This document shows positions 1 to 9,160 of a DNA stretch of 64,000 nt, one piece after another. Made by a program: the position numbers and the translations under genes. Position 1 is the stretch's first letter; each line of letters starts with the position of its first letter. This DNA is from Phycisphaerae bacterium (GTDB taxonomy: Bacteria; Planctomycetota; Phycisphaerae; UBA1845). Under the pieces are notes generated by a model. That model was given only the letters and a program-made list of their open reading frames with translations. It made no database searches and was not told the origin of the DNA. Where the stretch lies: NCBI GenBank assembly GCA_029260115.1, contig JAJDDW010000064.1:1-64000 (forward strand), given 5' to 3'.

Positions 1-218
1 GCTACTGTAGCTTATGCTGTTTGCGCTGCGTACACGCGATTTATTCTAACGTCAGGCGTGGATTGGGCCAAACGGGGATCAAAATGTGGTCATCGTGGGA
101 TATAGACTTCGCATTAAACTAGGCTTGGCCTGCGTCCAAAAAGACACAGACCACGCCCATTATGCGAGATGAAGGATTTGAGAGCGAGCGACTTCTTTCC
201 TGGTGCCAGCGGTACCGA
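1..218. other. Non-coding window edge downstream of tadC
   Basis: No convincing gene on either strand. A plus-strand frame is open from the window edge to a stop near position 105, but about 35 codons without a start is not significant. No T-tract terminator is evident after the tadC stop. Confidence 0.4.
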
Positions 219-1157
219 TTATAGAGCGCCGCTTGTGAACATCGCGTACATACGCAACCCAGCAGGGCCTGCAAGCACAACGAGAATAGCCGGGAAAATG
301 AACATAATCAGAGGAAGCATCAGCTTCACGGTTGTCTTCTGTGCCTTCTCTTCTGCAGCCTGCCGGCGTTTAATACGCAGCGCTTCAGATTGTCGTCGCA
401 AGGCTGTGGCGATGCTGGTACCAAACCGTTCGGCTTGGTTGACAACGCCGACCAACGAACGTGCTTCTTCGACGCCGGATCGCGCGGCGAAATTAGCCAA
501 CGCTTCTGATCGGGGCACACCCATTTGAGATTCCACGGTAACCATCTGCATTTCTTCGGAGACCGCCGGGTGAACGTTCGACATTTCGTCACCCACACGC
601 TGCAAAGCTGCATCCAACCCTAAGCCAGATTCCACAGAGATGACAAGCAGATCCAGCGTGTCGGGTAGCCCATTACGAATCAGATTGGATCGTTTGGATA
701 TAGCCATCGACAACCAAATATTTGGCGCAAGGAATCCGACACCTGCGCCCAGCAAGGTGTATCCGGCGCCGTTGATAATATCTGCCCCTTTACCCCAAGA
801 GTAAAGCAGGCCAGCTATACCAAGCAAGATTGCTAGCATCGTCTTACTGGCAAGAAAAGTCGTGACCACGCCCTCGCCGCGGATTCCGGCATTGGCCAGC
901 TTCATACGCAGCTTAGACATTTCCTCCGAGCTATGCATCTGCGCTGGTCGCACCGCCATGGGCGCTACCGTATCGAGCATTTTCTTGGCGACCGATTCTT
1001 TCGCCTCTTTGCGAATCGCAGCGACGCTGGATTGCGCACTTCGGCCTGTCATACGGCGCTTAATAACATCTTCGTTGTCTGTAGGTTTAGGTAAAAATGC
1101 ATAGATGACCAACGCAGCGGCCACCATCATCATACCTGCGAGCAAATAAACTTCCAT
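219..1157 (-). CDS. tadC: Tad pilus inner-membrane platform protein TadC-like
   Basis: Inner-membrane platform protein of the Tad/Flp (type IVc) pilus. With TadB it should couple the CpaF ATPase to pilin insertion. The 312-aa product has an N-terminal membrane segment, a second hydrophobic region near residues 105-155, and a T2SSF domain from about 160 to 290. The domain contains LPDTLDLLVISVESGLGLDAA, the usual start of the TadC cytoplasmic helical bundle, and ends in a hydrophobic helix (LPLIMFIFPAILVVLAGP). Length is normal for TadC. The start is supported by GGAG eight bases before the ATG. It is the last gene of the CpaE-CpaF-TadB-TadC unit, with TadB 76 bases upstream. TadB and TadC are homologous; the order after CpaF makes this one TadC. 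Confidence 0.93.
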   Translation of the reverse strand: MEVYLLAGMMMVAAALVIYAFLPKPTDNEDVIKRRMTGRSAQSSVAAIRKEAKESVAKKMLDTVAPMAVRPAQMHSSEEMSKLRMKLANAGIRGEGVVTTFLASKTMLAILLGIAGLLYSWGKGADIINGAGYTLLGAGVGFLAPNIWLSMAISKRSNLIRNGLPDTLDLLVISVESGLGLDAALQRVGDEMSNVHPAVSEEMQMVTVESQMGVPRSEALANFAARSGVEEARSLVGVVNQAERFGTSIATALRRQSEALRIKRRQAAEEKAQKTTVKLMLPLIMFIFPAILVVLAGPAGLRMYAMFTSGAL

Positions 1158-1233
1158 AACGCATACTCCGCCACTATGTCGTGCGCAATAACAATATTCT
1201 TAGCCAAAATCGTCTAACGAGCAGCCTCTCGAG

Positions 1234-2271
1234 CTACACTTTGATGTTGACAATCCATCGAATCATCGCCAGCCCCATTAGCTGCATACCACCGGCTACG
1301 ATCAATAAAATCTGACCGATTGGATCCTCTAACAATACACCTGCGTAGTTCGGATTCATCTTCAAGGTGGCCATATAGATACCAATCGGTAGGGCAAATA
1401 GCACCCATCCCGAAAGGCGACCTTCCGCCGTCAATGCACGGACTTGGCCCGCTAATTCGATACGTTCTCGGATGACCCCACTAATATTTTCTAAAACCTC
1501 AGCCAAATCGCCACCCGTTTGTCGTTGAATGATGACGGCGGTGACGAAGAATCTTACGTCGAGCGAATTCACACGATTAGCCATGGAAAGCAGCGCATCT
1601 TCAATTTTTATACCCAGATTTTGTTCGTGATAAACCTGCGCAAATTCCGTGGCGATGGGTGCGGGCATTTGCTCATAGATATTCTGAACCGCCCCGGCTA
1701 GGGAGTGCCCCGCACGCAACGCCTGCCCCATCATGTCAAACACGTCTGGCAACTGATTACTCAACTTAGCCAGGCGCTTTGTGCGTCGAAAGTATAGAAA
1801 CATGATGGGGAGAAAGAATATTGCCAGCCCGGAGCCTACAGCGGCTATGGGATGCGCACCGATGACAATTAATCCAACGCCGATCAAACCAGCGATACCC
1901 GTGAGGTTCAGCAACATCTGCGAGGCTGACCACGGGACCGCGCCTTGGTCCAAGAGCGTTTGAATTTTCGGCACGATACTAAGCTTGCCGAGCATGGCAT
2001 CGGCGATGGACTTGGTCTGCCCCATGCCACCGCGTTTGATAATTGAGTCTAATTCGGTGCTCTTCTCGGAGCGTGTCGCACGGCCACGCAGTCGATCCTG
2101 CATCTTTTTGCGTGACGATGTTTTAGACTCTGACGCCGCTTGATAGATGCCGAAAAACAGCAACATCGAGCCGGCTATAGGCAATATATAAACCAATATG
2201 CCTTCAGTCTGACCCAGCGTCCAGCTTTGTAGCGATGGGATCATGCCTAATTGAATATAAGAAAATAACAT
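1234..2271 (-). CDS. tadB: Tad pilus inner-membrane platform protein TadB-like
   Basis: 345-aa inner-membrane platform protein of the Tad pilus, partner of TadC and the CpaF ATPase. Membrane segments lie near residues 25-45, a pair at about 120-160, and a C-terminal pair at 290-340. The T2SSF domain (about 180-310) begins with LPDVFDMMGQALRAGHSLAGA, characteristic of TadB. The region between the N-terminal helix and the second pair is basic and probably cytosolic. It lies 21 bases downstream of cpaF, which suggests cotranscription. A purine-rich GGAAAGAGA stretch upstream of the ATG supports the start. Confidence 0.93.
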   Translation of the reverse strand: MLFSYIQLGMIPSLQSWTLGQTEGILVYILPIAGSMLLFFGIYQAASESKTSSRKKMQDRLRGRATRSEKSTELDSIIKRGGMGQTKSIADAMLGKLSIVPKIQTLLDQGAVPWSASQMLLNLTGIAGLIGVGLIVIGAHPIAAVGSGLAIFFLPIMFLYFRRTKRLAKLSNQLPDVFDMMGQALRAGHSLAGAVQNIYEQMPAPIATEFAQVYHEQNLGIKIEDALLSMANRVNSLDVRFFVTAVIIQRQTGGDLAEVLENISGVIRERIELAGQVRALTAEGRLSGWVLFALPIGIYMATLKMNPNYAGVLLEDPIGQILLIVAGGMQLMGLAMIRWIVNIKV

Positions 2272-2292
2272 GACAAGTCTCTTTCCGTAAGG

Positions 2293-3747
2293 CTACTCTA
2301 GTGCATCATCTTTCATCAGCACTTGTCGATTGAACAACGCGGGGTCTATGTTTGCTCCACAAGCCTTGATCCGTTCTAAAAACGATGGCCTGATACCGGT
2401 CGCAACGAACTGACCCATGGCTCGACCTTTTTCATCGATGCCAACTTGCTCGAACTGGAAGATGTCCTGCATGGTGACAATTTCGCCTTCCATGCCGGTC
2501 ACTTCTGTAATACTAACGATCTTACGAGGACCACCAGTTAGTCGTTGAGCACTGATAATAATATTTACAGCCGATGCAAACTGCTGACGAATAGCGCGAA
2601 CTGGCAAATCAAAACCAGCCATCATGACCATGGTTTCCACACGGGAAACACAATCGCGTGTACTGTTGGCGTGTAACGTGGTTAACGAACCATCGTGGCC
2701 AGTATTCATCGCCTGCAACATGTCGAGCGTCTCTGGACCTCGACACTCACCGACAACAATTCGATCCGGTCGCATACGCAAGCTATTGATAAGCAGGTCA
2801 CGAATAGCAATTCTTCCTTTGCCTTCAATATTGGCCGGTCGCGTTTCCATGCGAACGACATGAGGCTGGCGTAACTGAAGCTCAGCGGCGTCCTCAATAG
2901 TTACGATGCGCTCTGTTTCCGGAATAAATGACGACAGGTTATTTAACAGCGTGGTTTTACCAGAGCCCGTACCGCCGACCACGATAATATTCAAATGTCC
3001 CTCAACGCATGCCCTGAGAAAATCGCGTATCTCTGGCGTACAGGATTTGAAATTCACGTAATCTTCCCACGTGAGTGGGTCCGCCCCGAAGCGCCGAATC
3101 GACATGCTCGCCCCATCAATCGCCAAGGGCGGAATCACCGCATTCACGCGGCTACCATCTTTGAGGCGGGCGTCTACAAGCGGGCACGTTTCGTCGCAAC
3201 GACGTCCAACGCCCGAAACGATTTTGTCAATCACATGCATCAGGTGGGCGTTGTCGCGGAACTGCACTTCCGTCAGGGTCAATCGCCCGCCCTTCTCCAC
3301 ATACACCTGCTTAGGCCCGTTGACCATGATGTCGCTAATGCTATTATCCGTCAGCAAAACTTCCAATGGACCAAGACCAAATGTCTCGTCTAATACTTCA
3401 CTAACCAGTCGCTGCCGTTCATTATAATTGAGTAGCGTATTTTCTTGGTCCGCGAGTTGCGTCACCAACTCCTTCACCTGTTGGCGAAGTACGTCCTCCT
3501 CACCCACCATGCGCGATAAGTCGAGCTGGTCGATGAGCTTTCGGTGAAGCCGCATCTTGAGGGCGTTAAACTGTTCGATTTTACCCATAGCCATCGCAGG
3601 ACGCACAGGTGCGGATGTACGGCTAGCGGGCAATGGTTTTTTCGGAGGGGGCGTGGCTGTATTACCAGCATTACCATTAGGCGGCGTAGTCGGAGGGGGA
3701 GGAACAGTGGCATTAGGCGCACTACCTGGCGAACGTTTTCCAAACAT
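2293..3747 (-). CDS. cpaF: Tad pilus assembly ATPase CpaF/TadA
   Basis: Hexameric secretion ATPase that powers Flp pilin assembly from the cytoplasmic face. After a Pro/Ala-rich low-complexity N-terminus (about 60 residues) comes the conserved N-terminal domain and the ATPase core. The core has Walker A GGTGSGKTTLLNN (about residue 260), the acidic box IEDAAELQL, the Walker B region RPDRIVVGECRG, and the His box TGHDGSLTTLHANS. All catalytic elements are present. The ORF track starts at a GTG; I prefer the ATG three codons later because AAGGGG lies eight bases upstream of it, giving 484 aa. It follows cpaE by about 100 bases and precedes tadB by 21 bases. Confidence 0.96.
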   Translation of the reverse strand: MFGKRSPGSAPNATVPPPPTTPPNGNAGNTATPPPKKPLPASRTSAPVRPAMAMGKIEQFNALKMRLHRKLIDQLDLSRMVGEEDVLRQQVKELVTQLADQENTLLNYNERQRLVSEVLDETFGLGPLEVLLTDNSISDIMVNGPKQVYVEKGGRLTLTEVQFRDNAHLMHVIDKIVSGVGRRCDETCPLVDARLKDGSRVNAVIPPLAIDGASMSIRRFGADPLTWEDYVNFKSCTPEIRDFLRACVEGHLNIIVVGGTGSGKTTLLNNLSSFIPETERIVTIEDAAELQLRQPHVVRMETRPANIEGKGRIAIRDLLINSLRMRPDRIVVGECRGPETLDMLQAMNTGHDGSLTTLHANSTRDCVSRVETMVMMAGFDLPVRAIRQQFASAVNIIISAQRLTGGPRKIVSITEVTGMEGEIVTMQDIFQFEQVGIDEKGRAMGQFVATGIRPSFLERIKACGANIDPALFNRQVLMKDDALE

Positions 3748-3847
3748 GCACAACACCCCTTTTACGACCTAGCACTGATACTCATGCGCATGACTACGGC
3801 CAGCACATTATTGAAACTATACGATTCGACACCGTAGAAGATGCCAA

Positions 3848-5035
3848 TTAAGCGTTGGAAAATATCCGCCCCATCAGGCCCTTCTTAGGTGCATATTTAT
3901 CATCGGATTGACTCGAAGGGTCATGCAACTGTTCAGCAATTTCTCTAATAGCAGCCCGAACTTTGCTTTTAGGACTAAACGATTCGAGTGTTTCCCCTAG
4001 ATTGATAGCCCCACTAACAGATTGCCAATCGTCCGGTATTTCCGCAAAGACTGACTTAGAAAGTGTGCTGACTACGTCGTCAACTTGGAGTGTACTTGAA
4101 TCGCGCCCCACGCGATTACAAACCAACTTGGTCCGATCAAGGTTATATCCGTTATCGCGCATGACTTCGATAATGCGGGCGGCATTACGGACTGTGGGCA
4201 CAAGTAGTTGCACAACCATCAGGTTCACGTCCGAAATGTCTAAAATGTTCTGCGCGCCAGTGTCTGATCGAAGCGGACCATCGACGACAATATAATCGTT
4301 GAATTGCTGCAAGGTAGATAACACGCCAACACACGACGCCGCTGTAATTTGATCGGCCTGGGTGAAACTCGGCGGTCGACTTAACACGGCCAGCCCGCTC
4401 GGATGCTTGACCAACGCACGCTCAATCACTTGTATTTCTAAGTGTTCGGGAGACTGACACAAATCGGCCAGCGTAAACGTAGGCTCAACATCCAAGAGCA
4501 TAGCTACTTGGCCGAATCGATAATCTAGGTCTACAACCGTGACTTTCCCGCCGGTTGTAGCGACTAATTCTGTAGCTAGATTGGTCGCCAGCATCGAAGC
4601 GCCCATACCACCAGCCGCCCCCATGACAGTAATAATTTTTCCGAGCTTAGTGGTTTCAGTTTGATGCGTCGCAATTTTATTGACGGCTTCTACCAGCATG
4701 CTCTTTTCGATCGGGATGGGAAGAAATTCACGCACACCCGCTCGCATGGTTTTAAGAATTAGTTGCCCATCAGTCGAATCTGAAGCCGCGAAAATGATAA
4801 CTTCCGGATGATCATTCAAAACTTGATCGATTTGTGCCAATACGACGTCAGGTGAGAGACCTAAATTGACTAGAAGCGCCTGCACAGGAAACTGCTTGAC
4901 GGCTTGGGGTAATAGCGCAGGCTCCTCAACCTCCGCCAAGATCTTGATACCATCAAGACCGAGAAGAAGCCGGCGCCACTCGCCGCTGAGCGCCTCATCT
5001 GAGTTCAACACGATGAATCGAATATCTTGTGCCAT
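3848..5035 (-). CDS. cpaE: Pilus polar-localization ATPase CpaE/TadZ
   Basis: 395-aa member of the CpaE/TadZ branch of the ParA/MinD superfamily, which places Tad pilus machinery in the cell. Residues 1-120 form a receiver-like domain without a clear phosphorylatable aspartate. Residues 130-370 are the MinD-like ATPase: a deviant P-loop at about 139-147 reads GAAGGMGAS, followed by the VVDLDYRFGQV switch region. Both P-loop lysines typical of ParA proteins (KGGxGKT) are absent; loss of the second is common in CpaE proteins, but the first is usually kept. ATP hydrolysis may be weak or absent. It heads the unit cpaE-cpaF-tadB-tadC, about 570 bases after the terminator that follows cpaC. Confidence 0.93.
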   Translation of the reverse strand: MAQDIRFIVLNSDEALSGEWRRLLLGLDGIKILAEVEEPALLPQAVKQFPVQALLVNLGLSPDVVLAQIDQVLNDHPEVIIFAASDSTDGQLILKTMRAGVREFLPIPIEKSMLVEAVNKIATHQTETTKLGKIITVMGAAGGMGASMLATNLATELVATTGGKVTVVDLDYRFGQVAMLLDVEPTFTLADLCQSPEHLEIQVIERALVKHPSGLAVLSRPPSFTQADQITAASCVGVLSTLQQFNDYIVVDGPLRSDTGAQNILDISDVNLMVVQLLVPTVRNAARIIEVMRDNGYNLDRTKLVCNRVGRDSSTLQVDDVVSTLSKSVFAEIPDDWQSVSGAINLGETLESFSPKSKVRAAIREIAEQLHDPSSQSDDKYAPKKGLMGRIFSNA

Positions 5036-5602
5036 GGGCCTACGTGTAAGCCTCCACCTTGCTACGCCATAAGCCTCGACCGGCTGTTAGACTGCAATCG
5101 AACGTCGTGTATCGACTGTTAGATACGACCATCGTTGAAATTATCTTCCGCAAAACTTCGCATCCCCCTTCAGCCATGCCGAACGCCTTGTTCGATAATG
5201 TGTATCTCATCAATCTGCACAGGCCTCACAAAACTTCCGCGCAAACGCCTACACTTTTCATATATCGGCAATATCACAGGGCTGAATCTGCAATCGAGGC
5301 GCTGTCATTGAGTTGAAACGGTCCGAAATTATGTAAACCTACCCGACTTATAACTGATTTTTTTCACATAGGACCATGCACCAAGAGCTGCGGATGGTGG
5401 CTGACACGGTCGCAACCCCATCAGCCAACTAATGGACCATAGAAACAGCGGGACATTTTCCATGCTCAGGGGCGATAACCATATACCAAATGCGCCGATG
5501 AGATGGCACTTATCAGACGGGTGCCGACACATATAGTTTGCGCTAGCCTTCCCAATTCAGACTCGCATACAGATAAGCGATGCGTGACCGCCGTCCTACA
5601 AA
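5036..5602. other. Intergenic region between cpaE and the cpaC terminator
   Basis: About 570 bases without a supportable gene. Short ORFs on both strands (for example 5329-5532) have no recognisable product. The cpaE-cpaF-tadBC promoter must lie here, since a terminator separates it from cpaC, but I see no clear -35/-10 pair. Confidence 0.5.
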
Positions 5603-5639
5603 CAAAAAAAACCGCGTCATCACAAATGCAACGACGCGG
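5603..5639 (-). terminator. Rho-independent terminator after cpaC
   Basis: Read on the minus strand, CCGCGTC and GACGCGG form a perfect 7-bp stem with a 14-base loop, followed directly by a run of T (the A7 tract at 5604-5610 on the plus strand, with one more A nearby). It is about 70 bases past the cpaC stop and separates cpaBC from cpaE. Confidence 0.85.
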
Positions 5640-5709
5640 CCTAAGGTAGAGTTCGATATTTAGGTGCTCCCCAGATCGAATCGACCCGGCTGAAGCACTT
5701 CATGTCGTG

Positions 5710-7311
5710 CTATTGGAAATCATCAGACGCCGCATAACCCCAAGGTCCGTGCAAATGTTTTTCATCTGGCTGCGATTTCATCATGGCTTGCAACGTTAGT
5801 GACTCTTCACCATCGGCATCCACGCGCCGCTCGCCTTCAATCATACCAAGCATGTACAACTCAAAATTATTCGGATCACTTGCACCATCGGTCGGTAGCG
5901 TAATCGGTTGATGAGCCTCCAAGGGTGCCACGATTTCAGGAGTCACCAATACAACCAACTCACTTAATGAGCGTTGGTAACTTACGGACCTAAACAAAGC
6001 GCCAAGCACAGGCAACTCACCCACACCCGGCAACTGGCTCTGTAACCCGTTTATTCGCTCGTTTAGCAGACCCGCAATAGCTATCGTCTGACCACTGCCC
6101 AATTCAACCGTCGTTTCGGTCGCCCGTGTGGTGAGTCCTGGCACGACAAAACCTTCAATCTGAACAGCGGTGGTGAAATCAAGCTCCGATACTTCCGGCG
6201 CGACCCGCAGTCTAATGGACTGATTTGATCGCACGATGGGCGTGAAATTCAAACGCACACCAAACTCACGAAACTGAATCGTCACCTGCTGATTACCTTG
6301 TGGAACCGGAATTGGAAATTCGCCACCCGCAAGAAACGTCGCCGTTTCACCACTGATAGCCACTAAGTTTGGCTCAGCGAGAATATGCGCCAGTTGGTTA
6401 TCAACCATCGCTCTTAAAAACAACTGCATCTGCAGACGCGGGAAACCCAGGGATGCCGTCGCTGCGTTACCAATGTTAATTCCATTTTGATCCGTAAGAA
6501 ACGGAATGGCCCCAGTAACCGACGCACCGCCGGCTGCTCCGATGTTAATCGGATTGATGCCGCCAATCTGGTTGACCGCAAATCCATCGCGTAAGTTATC
6601 ACCGGCCAGGAAACCGTTGATACCTAATTCGCGCGTTGCACGACGAGACACTTCAGCTATTGTACATTTCAACAGTACCTGTTGCTCACCGGCAATCTGA
6701 AGATAATTCAATACCGGCGGCTGTTCGCCGCCAGGACCGTTTTGCTCACCCGTTGGTGCAAATAACGCCGCTAAGCTAGCCATGCGTTCCGCCCGTAGCG
6801 CACTAGTAACGGTACCAGTCAGTACGATGCGACCCATCAGCGAACTGGCGCTGGCATCACCCAAAGGATCAATTTCCTTGAAGGACGCATTTAATCTATC
6901 CAGATCAATCTCGACCGTCACATTCAATACGTACTGCTGATCGGATTTATCCCACAATACGATATTGGTTTGGCCATGGCTCTTACCAGTAAGCAATAGT
7001 TGCTTAGGGCTGATTGGCTGAACCGCTACAATCTCGCCGGCAATAACATCTGCACGCGCGACTTCGACAGTCGTTTGCACTATGATATTGCGGTTTAGAG
7101 GAACCATAACTTGGCGCGATTCGCCAGCTACGTCGACGACCTTCAAGTCAAATTTAGACTTTTGGTCACTCTGCGCCTGAGCCGTAGTAACTGAGGCAAA
7201 GAAAATGCCACTCACGACTATGAACATCAATCTATAACGAATCATTGTATTCACCCTTGCTGCACTCTTATGTTTTGGAGCGCGCTGATCTTCCATGACC
7301 TTCAGACGCAT
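5710..7311 (-). CDS. cpaC: Tad pilus outer-membrane secretin CpaC/RcpA
   Basis: Outer-membrane secretin channel of the Tad pilus. The product has a signal peptide (MIRYRLMFIVVSGIFFASV, cleavage probably after TAQAQ) and the RcpA N-terminal domain with LNRNIIVQTTVEVARADVI (about 75-150). The secretin domain (about 215-490) includes the typical ETATFLAGGEFPIPVP and the VPGLTTRATETTVELGSGQ segment, ending in LPVLGALFRS...LVVLVTPEIV. The C-terminal 50 residues are a polar extension. Two starts are possible. The ATG at 7311 has GGGAG five bases upstream but puts 22 charged residues before the signal peptide. The ATG at 7245 has AAGGGTG upstream and begins directly with the signal sequence, so it may be the true start. 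cpaB ends 9 bases upstream. Confidence 0.95.
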   Translation of the reverse strand: MRLKVMEDQRAPKHKSAARVNTMIRYRLMFIVVSGIFFASVTTAQAQSDQKSKFDLKVVDVAGESRQVMVPLNRNIIVQTTVEVARADVIAGEIVAVQPISPKQLLLTGKSHGQTNIVLWDKSDQQYVLNVTVEIDLDRLNASFKEIDPLGDASASSLMGRIVLTGTVTSALRAERMASLAALFAPTGEQNGPGGEQPPVLNYLQIAGEQQVLLKCTIAEVSRRATRELGINGFLAGDNLRDGFAVNQIGGINPINIGAAGGASVTGAIPFLTDQNGINIGNAATASLGFPRLQMQLFLRAMVDNQLAHILAEPNLVAISGETATFLAGGEFPIPVPQGNQQVTIQFREFGVRLNFTPIVRSNQSIRLRVAPEVSELDFTTAVQIEGFVVPGLTTRATETTVELGSGQTIAIAGLLNERINGLQSQLPGVGELPVLGALFRSVSYQRSLSELVVLVTPEIVAPLEAHQPITLPTDGASDPNNFELYMLGMIEGERRVDADGEESLTLQAMMKSQPDEKHLHGPWGYAASDDFQ

Positions 7312-7320
7312 GGCTTCTCC

Positions 7321-8388
7321 CTAGTTATCGGAGTTCTCGTTCTGATTTCTAAAGTTATCTGACGTACCCGAACCAGAGCGTGGCTGGGATGCGTTATTCG
7401 CCCTAGGGCTTGCTCCACCGTTACCACTTGGCGCGTTACGCGACACTGGCCCAGAGCCTATACCAACCACGCGACGCGAGTTTGGCCCTTCAAAAGTAAG
7501 CTGTTCTACAGTCGTCTCTCCGGATTTTGCTGAAGTCGTGTAGACAGCAACCCCCACAGGGTCCGCTTCTTCTACCGTGGGTTTTCCTTGCGCAAACATG
7601 TTCATTAGTGAACTTGGACTAGGTTGGGTAGTCTGGGTTACAGGCTCTGGCTTTTTGGGGCCATGGTTGTATAGATCATCATCGCTAGCAACTTCACTAG
7701 TGAATTCCATTTCGTCACCTCGTCCACGCATTGAAAGTGTAATTTTACCTCTCGTTGACGCTAGATGAAGCTTGGGTACATTTTTCACCGCTACGAGAAG
7801 CGTGGCAGACTTAGCTGGTTTAACATTTCCTTGACCAGACTCATGACCTACTGTAGTTCGACCGATGGCTGCCACTTGTACATTTTGCAGAATCACTTCA
7901 GCGATCGTCTGTTTCTTGGCTTTAATGGTGCCATCGACATCCATCACTACAATTACATCAACCCAATCACCCGGCTGAAGCTGATACGCTACGCCCGTGA
8001 CTTCATCTATCTTAACAGACACGGCACGGAAGCCTGCCGGAATTCGCCCGGTCATACCAGAAGGCGTCCCCTTCGGTGCTAACATGGACGACAGGAGTAT
8101 AGAATTTTGAGGAATGCCTTTACTAATGACCCGGCCCTCCAGACTTTCCAATGTCAACGGTTTTTCGTTGGACGGAAACATGTTGGCATCTACCGTTTCA
8201 AATTCTTCTACTAACTCTGGCGTTATTTCGGTAAACGCATCCAAATCTTCACGTGCTCGGACTAATTTCACGGTCGTCGCGGGCCCCGTAGCGCCTCGTG
8301 CCTTCTGAAGTGCATCCGATAGAAGTTTGACCGCGACGATACCGACGCAGAGTCCCAATGCCAATGGTATGATGGCCTTTCCCTTCAT
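7321..8388 (-). CDS. cpaB: Flp pilus assembly protein CpaB/RcpC
   Basis: Periplasmic/outer-membrane accessory protein of the Tad pilus, usually encoded next to the secretin as here. A hydrophobic N-terminal segment (KAIIPLALGLCVGIVAVKLL) acts as signal or anchor. An SAF/RcpC domain follows (about 40-240), containing FTEITPELVEEF and the FRAVSVKIDEVTGVAYQLQPGD segment. The last 110 residues are a low-complexity, Pro/Ser/Asn/Gly-rich tail (SRNAPSGNGGASPRANN), probably disordered. The track starts at TTG; the ATG two codons later has AGAGG seven bases upstream and is preferred, giving 355 aa. Confidence 0.92.
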   Translation of the reverse strand: MKGKAIIPLALGLCVGIVAVKLLSDALQKARGATGPATTVKLVRAREDLDAFTEITPELVEEFETVDANMFPSNEKPLTLESLEGRVISKGIPQNSILLSSMLAPKGTPSGMTGRIPAGFRAVSVKIDEVTGVAYQLQPGDWVDVIVVMDVDGTIKAKKQTIAEVILQNVQVAAIGRTTVGHESGQGNVKPAKSATLLVAVKNVPKLHLASTRGKITLSMRGRGDEMEFTSEVASDDDLYNHGPKKPEPVTQTTQPSPSSLMNMFAQGKPTVEEADPVGVAVYTTSAKSGETTVEQLTFEGPNSRRVVGIGSGPVSRNAPSGNGGASPRANNASQPRSGSGTSDNFRNQNENSDN

Positions 8389-8732
8389 GATCAATCCTCT
8401 TTTTTTTTCTACTTGTAGTCTTATGAGGCCGCTGTCTTCTCTGATCTCGGATGATCTGAATCAGCCTGCCCCGTAATTGTCACACTATCTCGTGTAACCT
8501 GTATGGTTTATCGGAATGTTTTCAAGGTAATGAAACCAATAGCCATAAATTTTTATTGGGGCATATCGAATCGCCCTGTTACGTGCATTAGCACTTCAAT
8601 AAGAGTCTATACGCGCGCGAAAAGAGGACGCCCTCCGGCGTCCTCTCGCATATCGTCGTAACTGGATTTTCAATACTGTAAACACTGTTCTAGGTTCGGT
8701 TACTTAATACCTCGTAACCCAAACAACGGTTA
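8389..8732. other. Intergenic region between tadE and cpaB
   Basis: About 340 bases with no ORF worth calling. It contains the hairpin listed separately and should carry a promoter for cpaB-cpaC, which I cannot place. Confidence 0.5.
8623..8646 (-). terminator. Perfect hairpin downstream of tadE
   Basis: AGAGGACGCC and GGCGTCCTCT form a perfect 10-bp stem around a 4-base loop. On the minus strand the stem is followed by TTTT then C, so the T-tract is short. Position, about 90 bases after the tadE stop, fits termination of the flp-tadV-tadE unit. Confidence 0.65.
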
Positions 8733-9158
8733 TCATGTGCCTTCCTTACGCATCGTACATGACCCTTTTAACGTGCCTCCGGAAAACCCGAAGTAGCCCC
8801 CGACCAAGGATACGTCGTCGTATGGCACCGTCAGCGCAACAGTTTCTACCGGCGTGCCCGCGGTGGCGTGCGTCATAGTAACTGAATACGTGGATAGCCC
8901 AGTCGGTGACATCGCGTCGGTAATGCGGTCCGTCACTAGCGTATACGGATTAACCGTGGTCTGCAAAATCGCGACACGACAGCCTTCTCGTGCCGCGTGT
9001 TGCAATGTTTGCCGCACCATAAACACATAACCAAACTCAATAATGCCTAACAACATAGTCATCAAAAGCGGTAAGACTACTGCGAATTCTACAACCGCTG
9101 TAGCACGTCTGCGCTCTTGGCCCTGACGACAACGCGTGAGCAATGCGAATTTCTTCAT
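8733..9158 (-). CDS. TadE-like pseudopilin
   Basis: Minor pseudopilin-type protein of the Tad system (TadE/TadF family). The N-terminus is basic (CRQGQERRRATAVVEFAVVLP) and runs into a hydrophobic segment with the conserved Glu (TAVVEFAV), the prepilin-peptidase recognition feature of this family. A short beta-rich C-terminal domain follows. Length (141 aa from the preferred start) is typical. The track begins at a GTG; the ATG six codons later follows the prepilin peptidase stop by two bases (TAATCATG) with GGGGG upstream, so translation is probably coupled. TadF and TadG are not seen nearby. Confidence 0.88.
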   Translation of the reverse strand: MKKFALLTRCRQGQERRRATAVVEFAVVLPLLMTMLLGIIEFGYVFMVRQTLQHAAREGCRVAILQTTVNPYTLVTDRITDAMSPTGLSTYSVTMTHATAGTPVETVALTVPYDDVSLVGGYFGFSGGTLKGSCTMRKEGT

Positions 9159-9160
9159 GA

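Noticed and set aside
1-105. Plus-strand frame open from the window edge
   Set aside because: Only about 35 codons, no start visible and no recognisable sequence; expected by chance fairly often.
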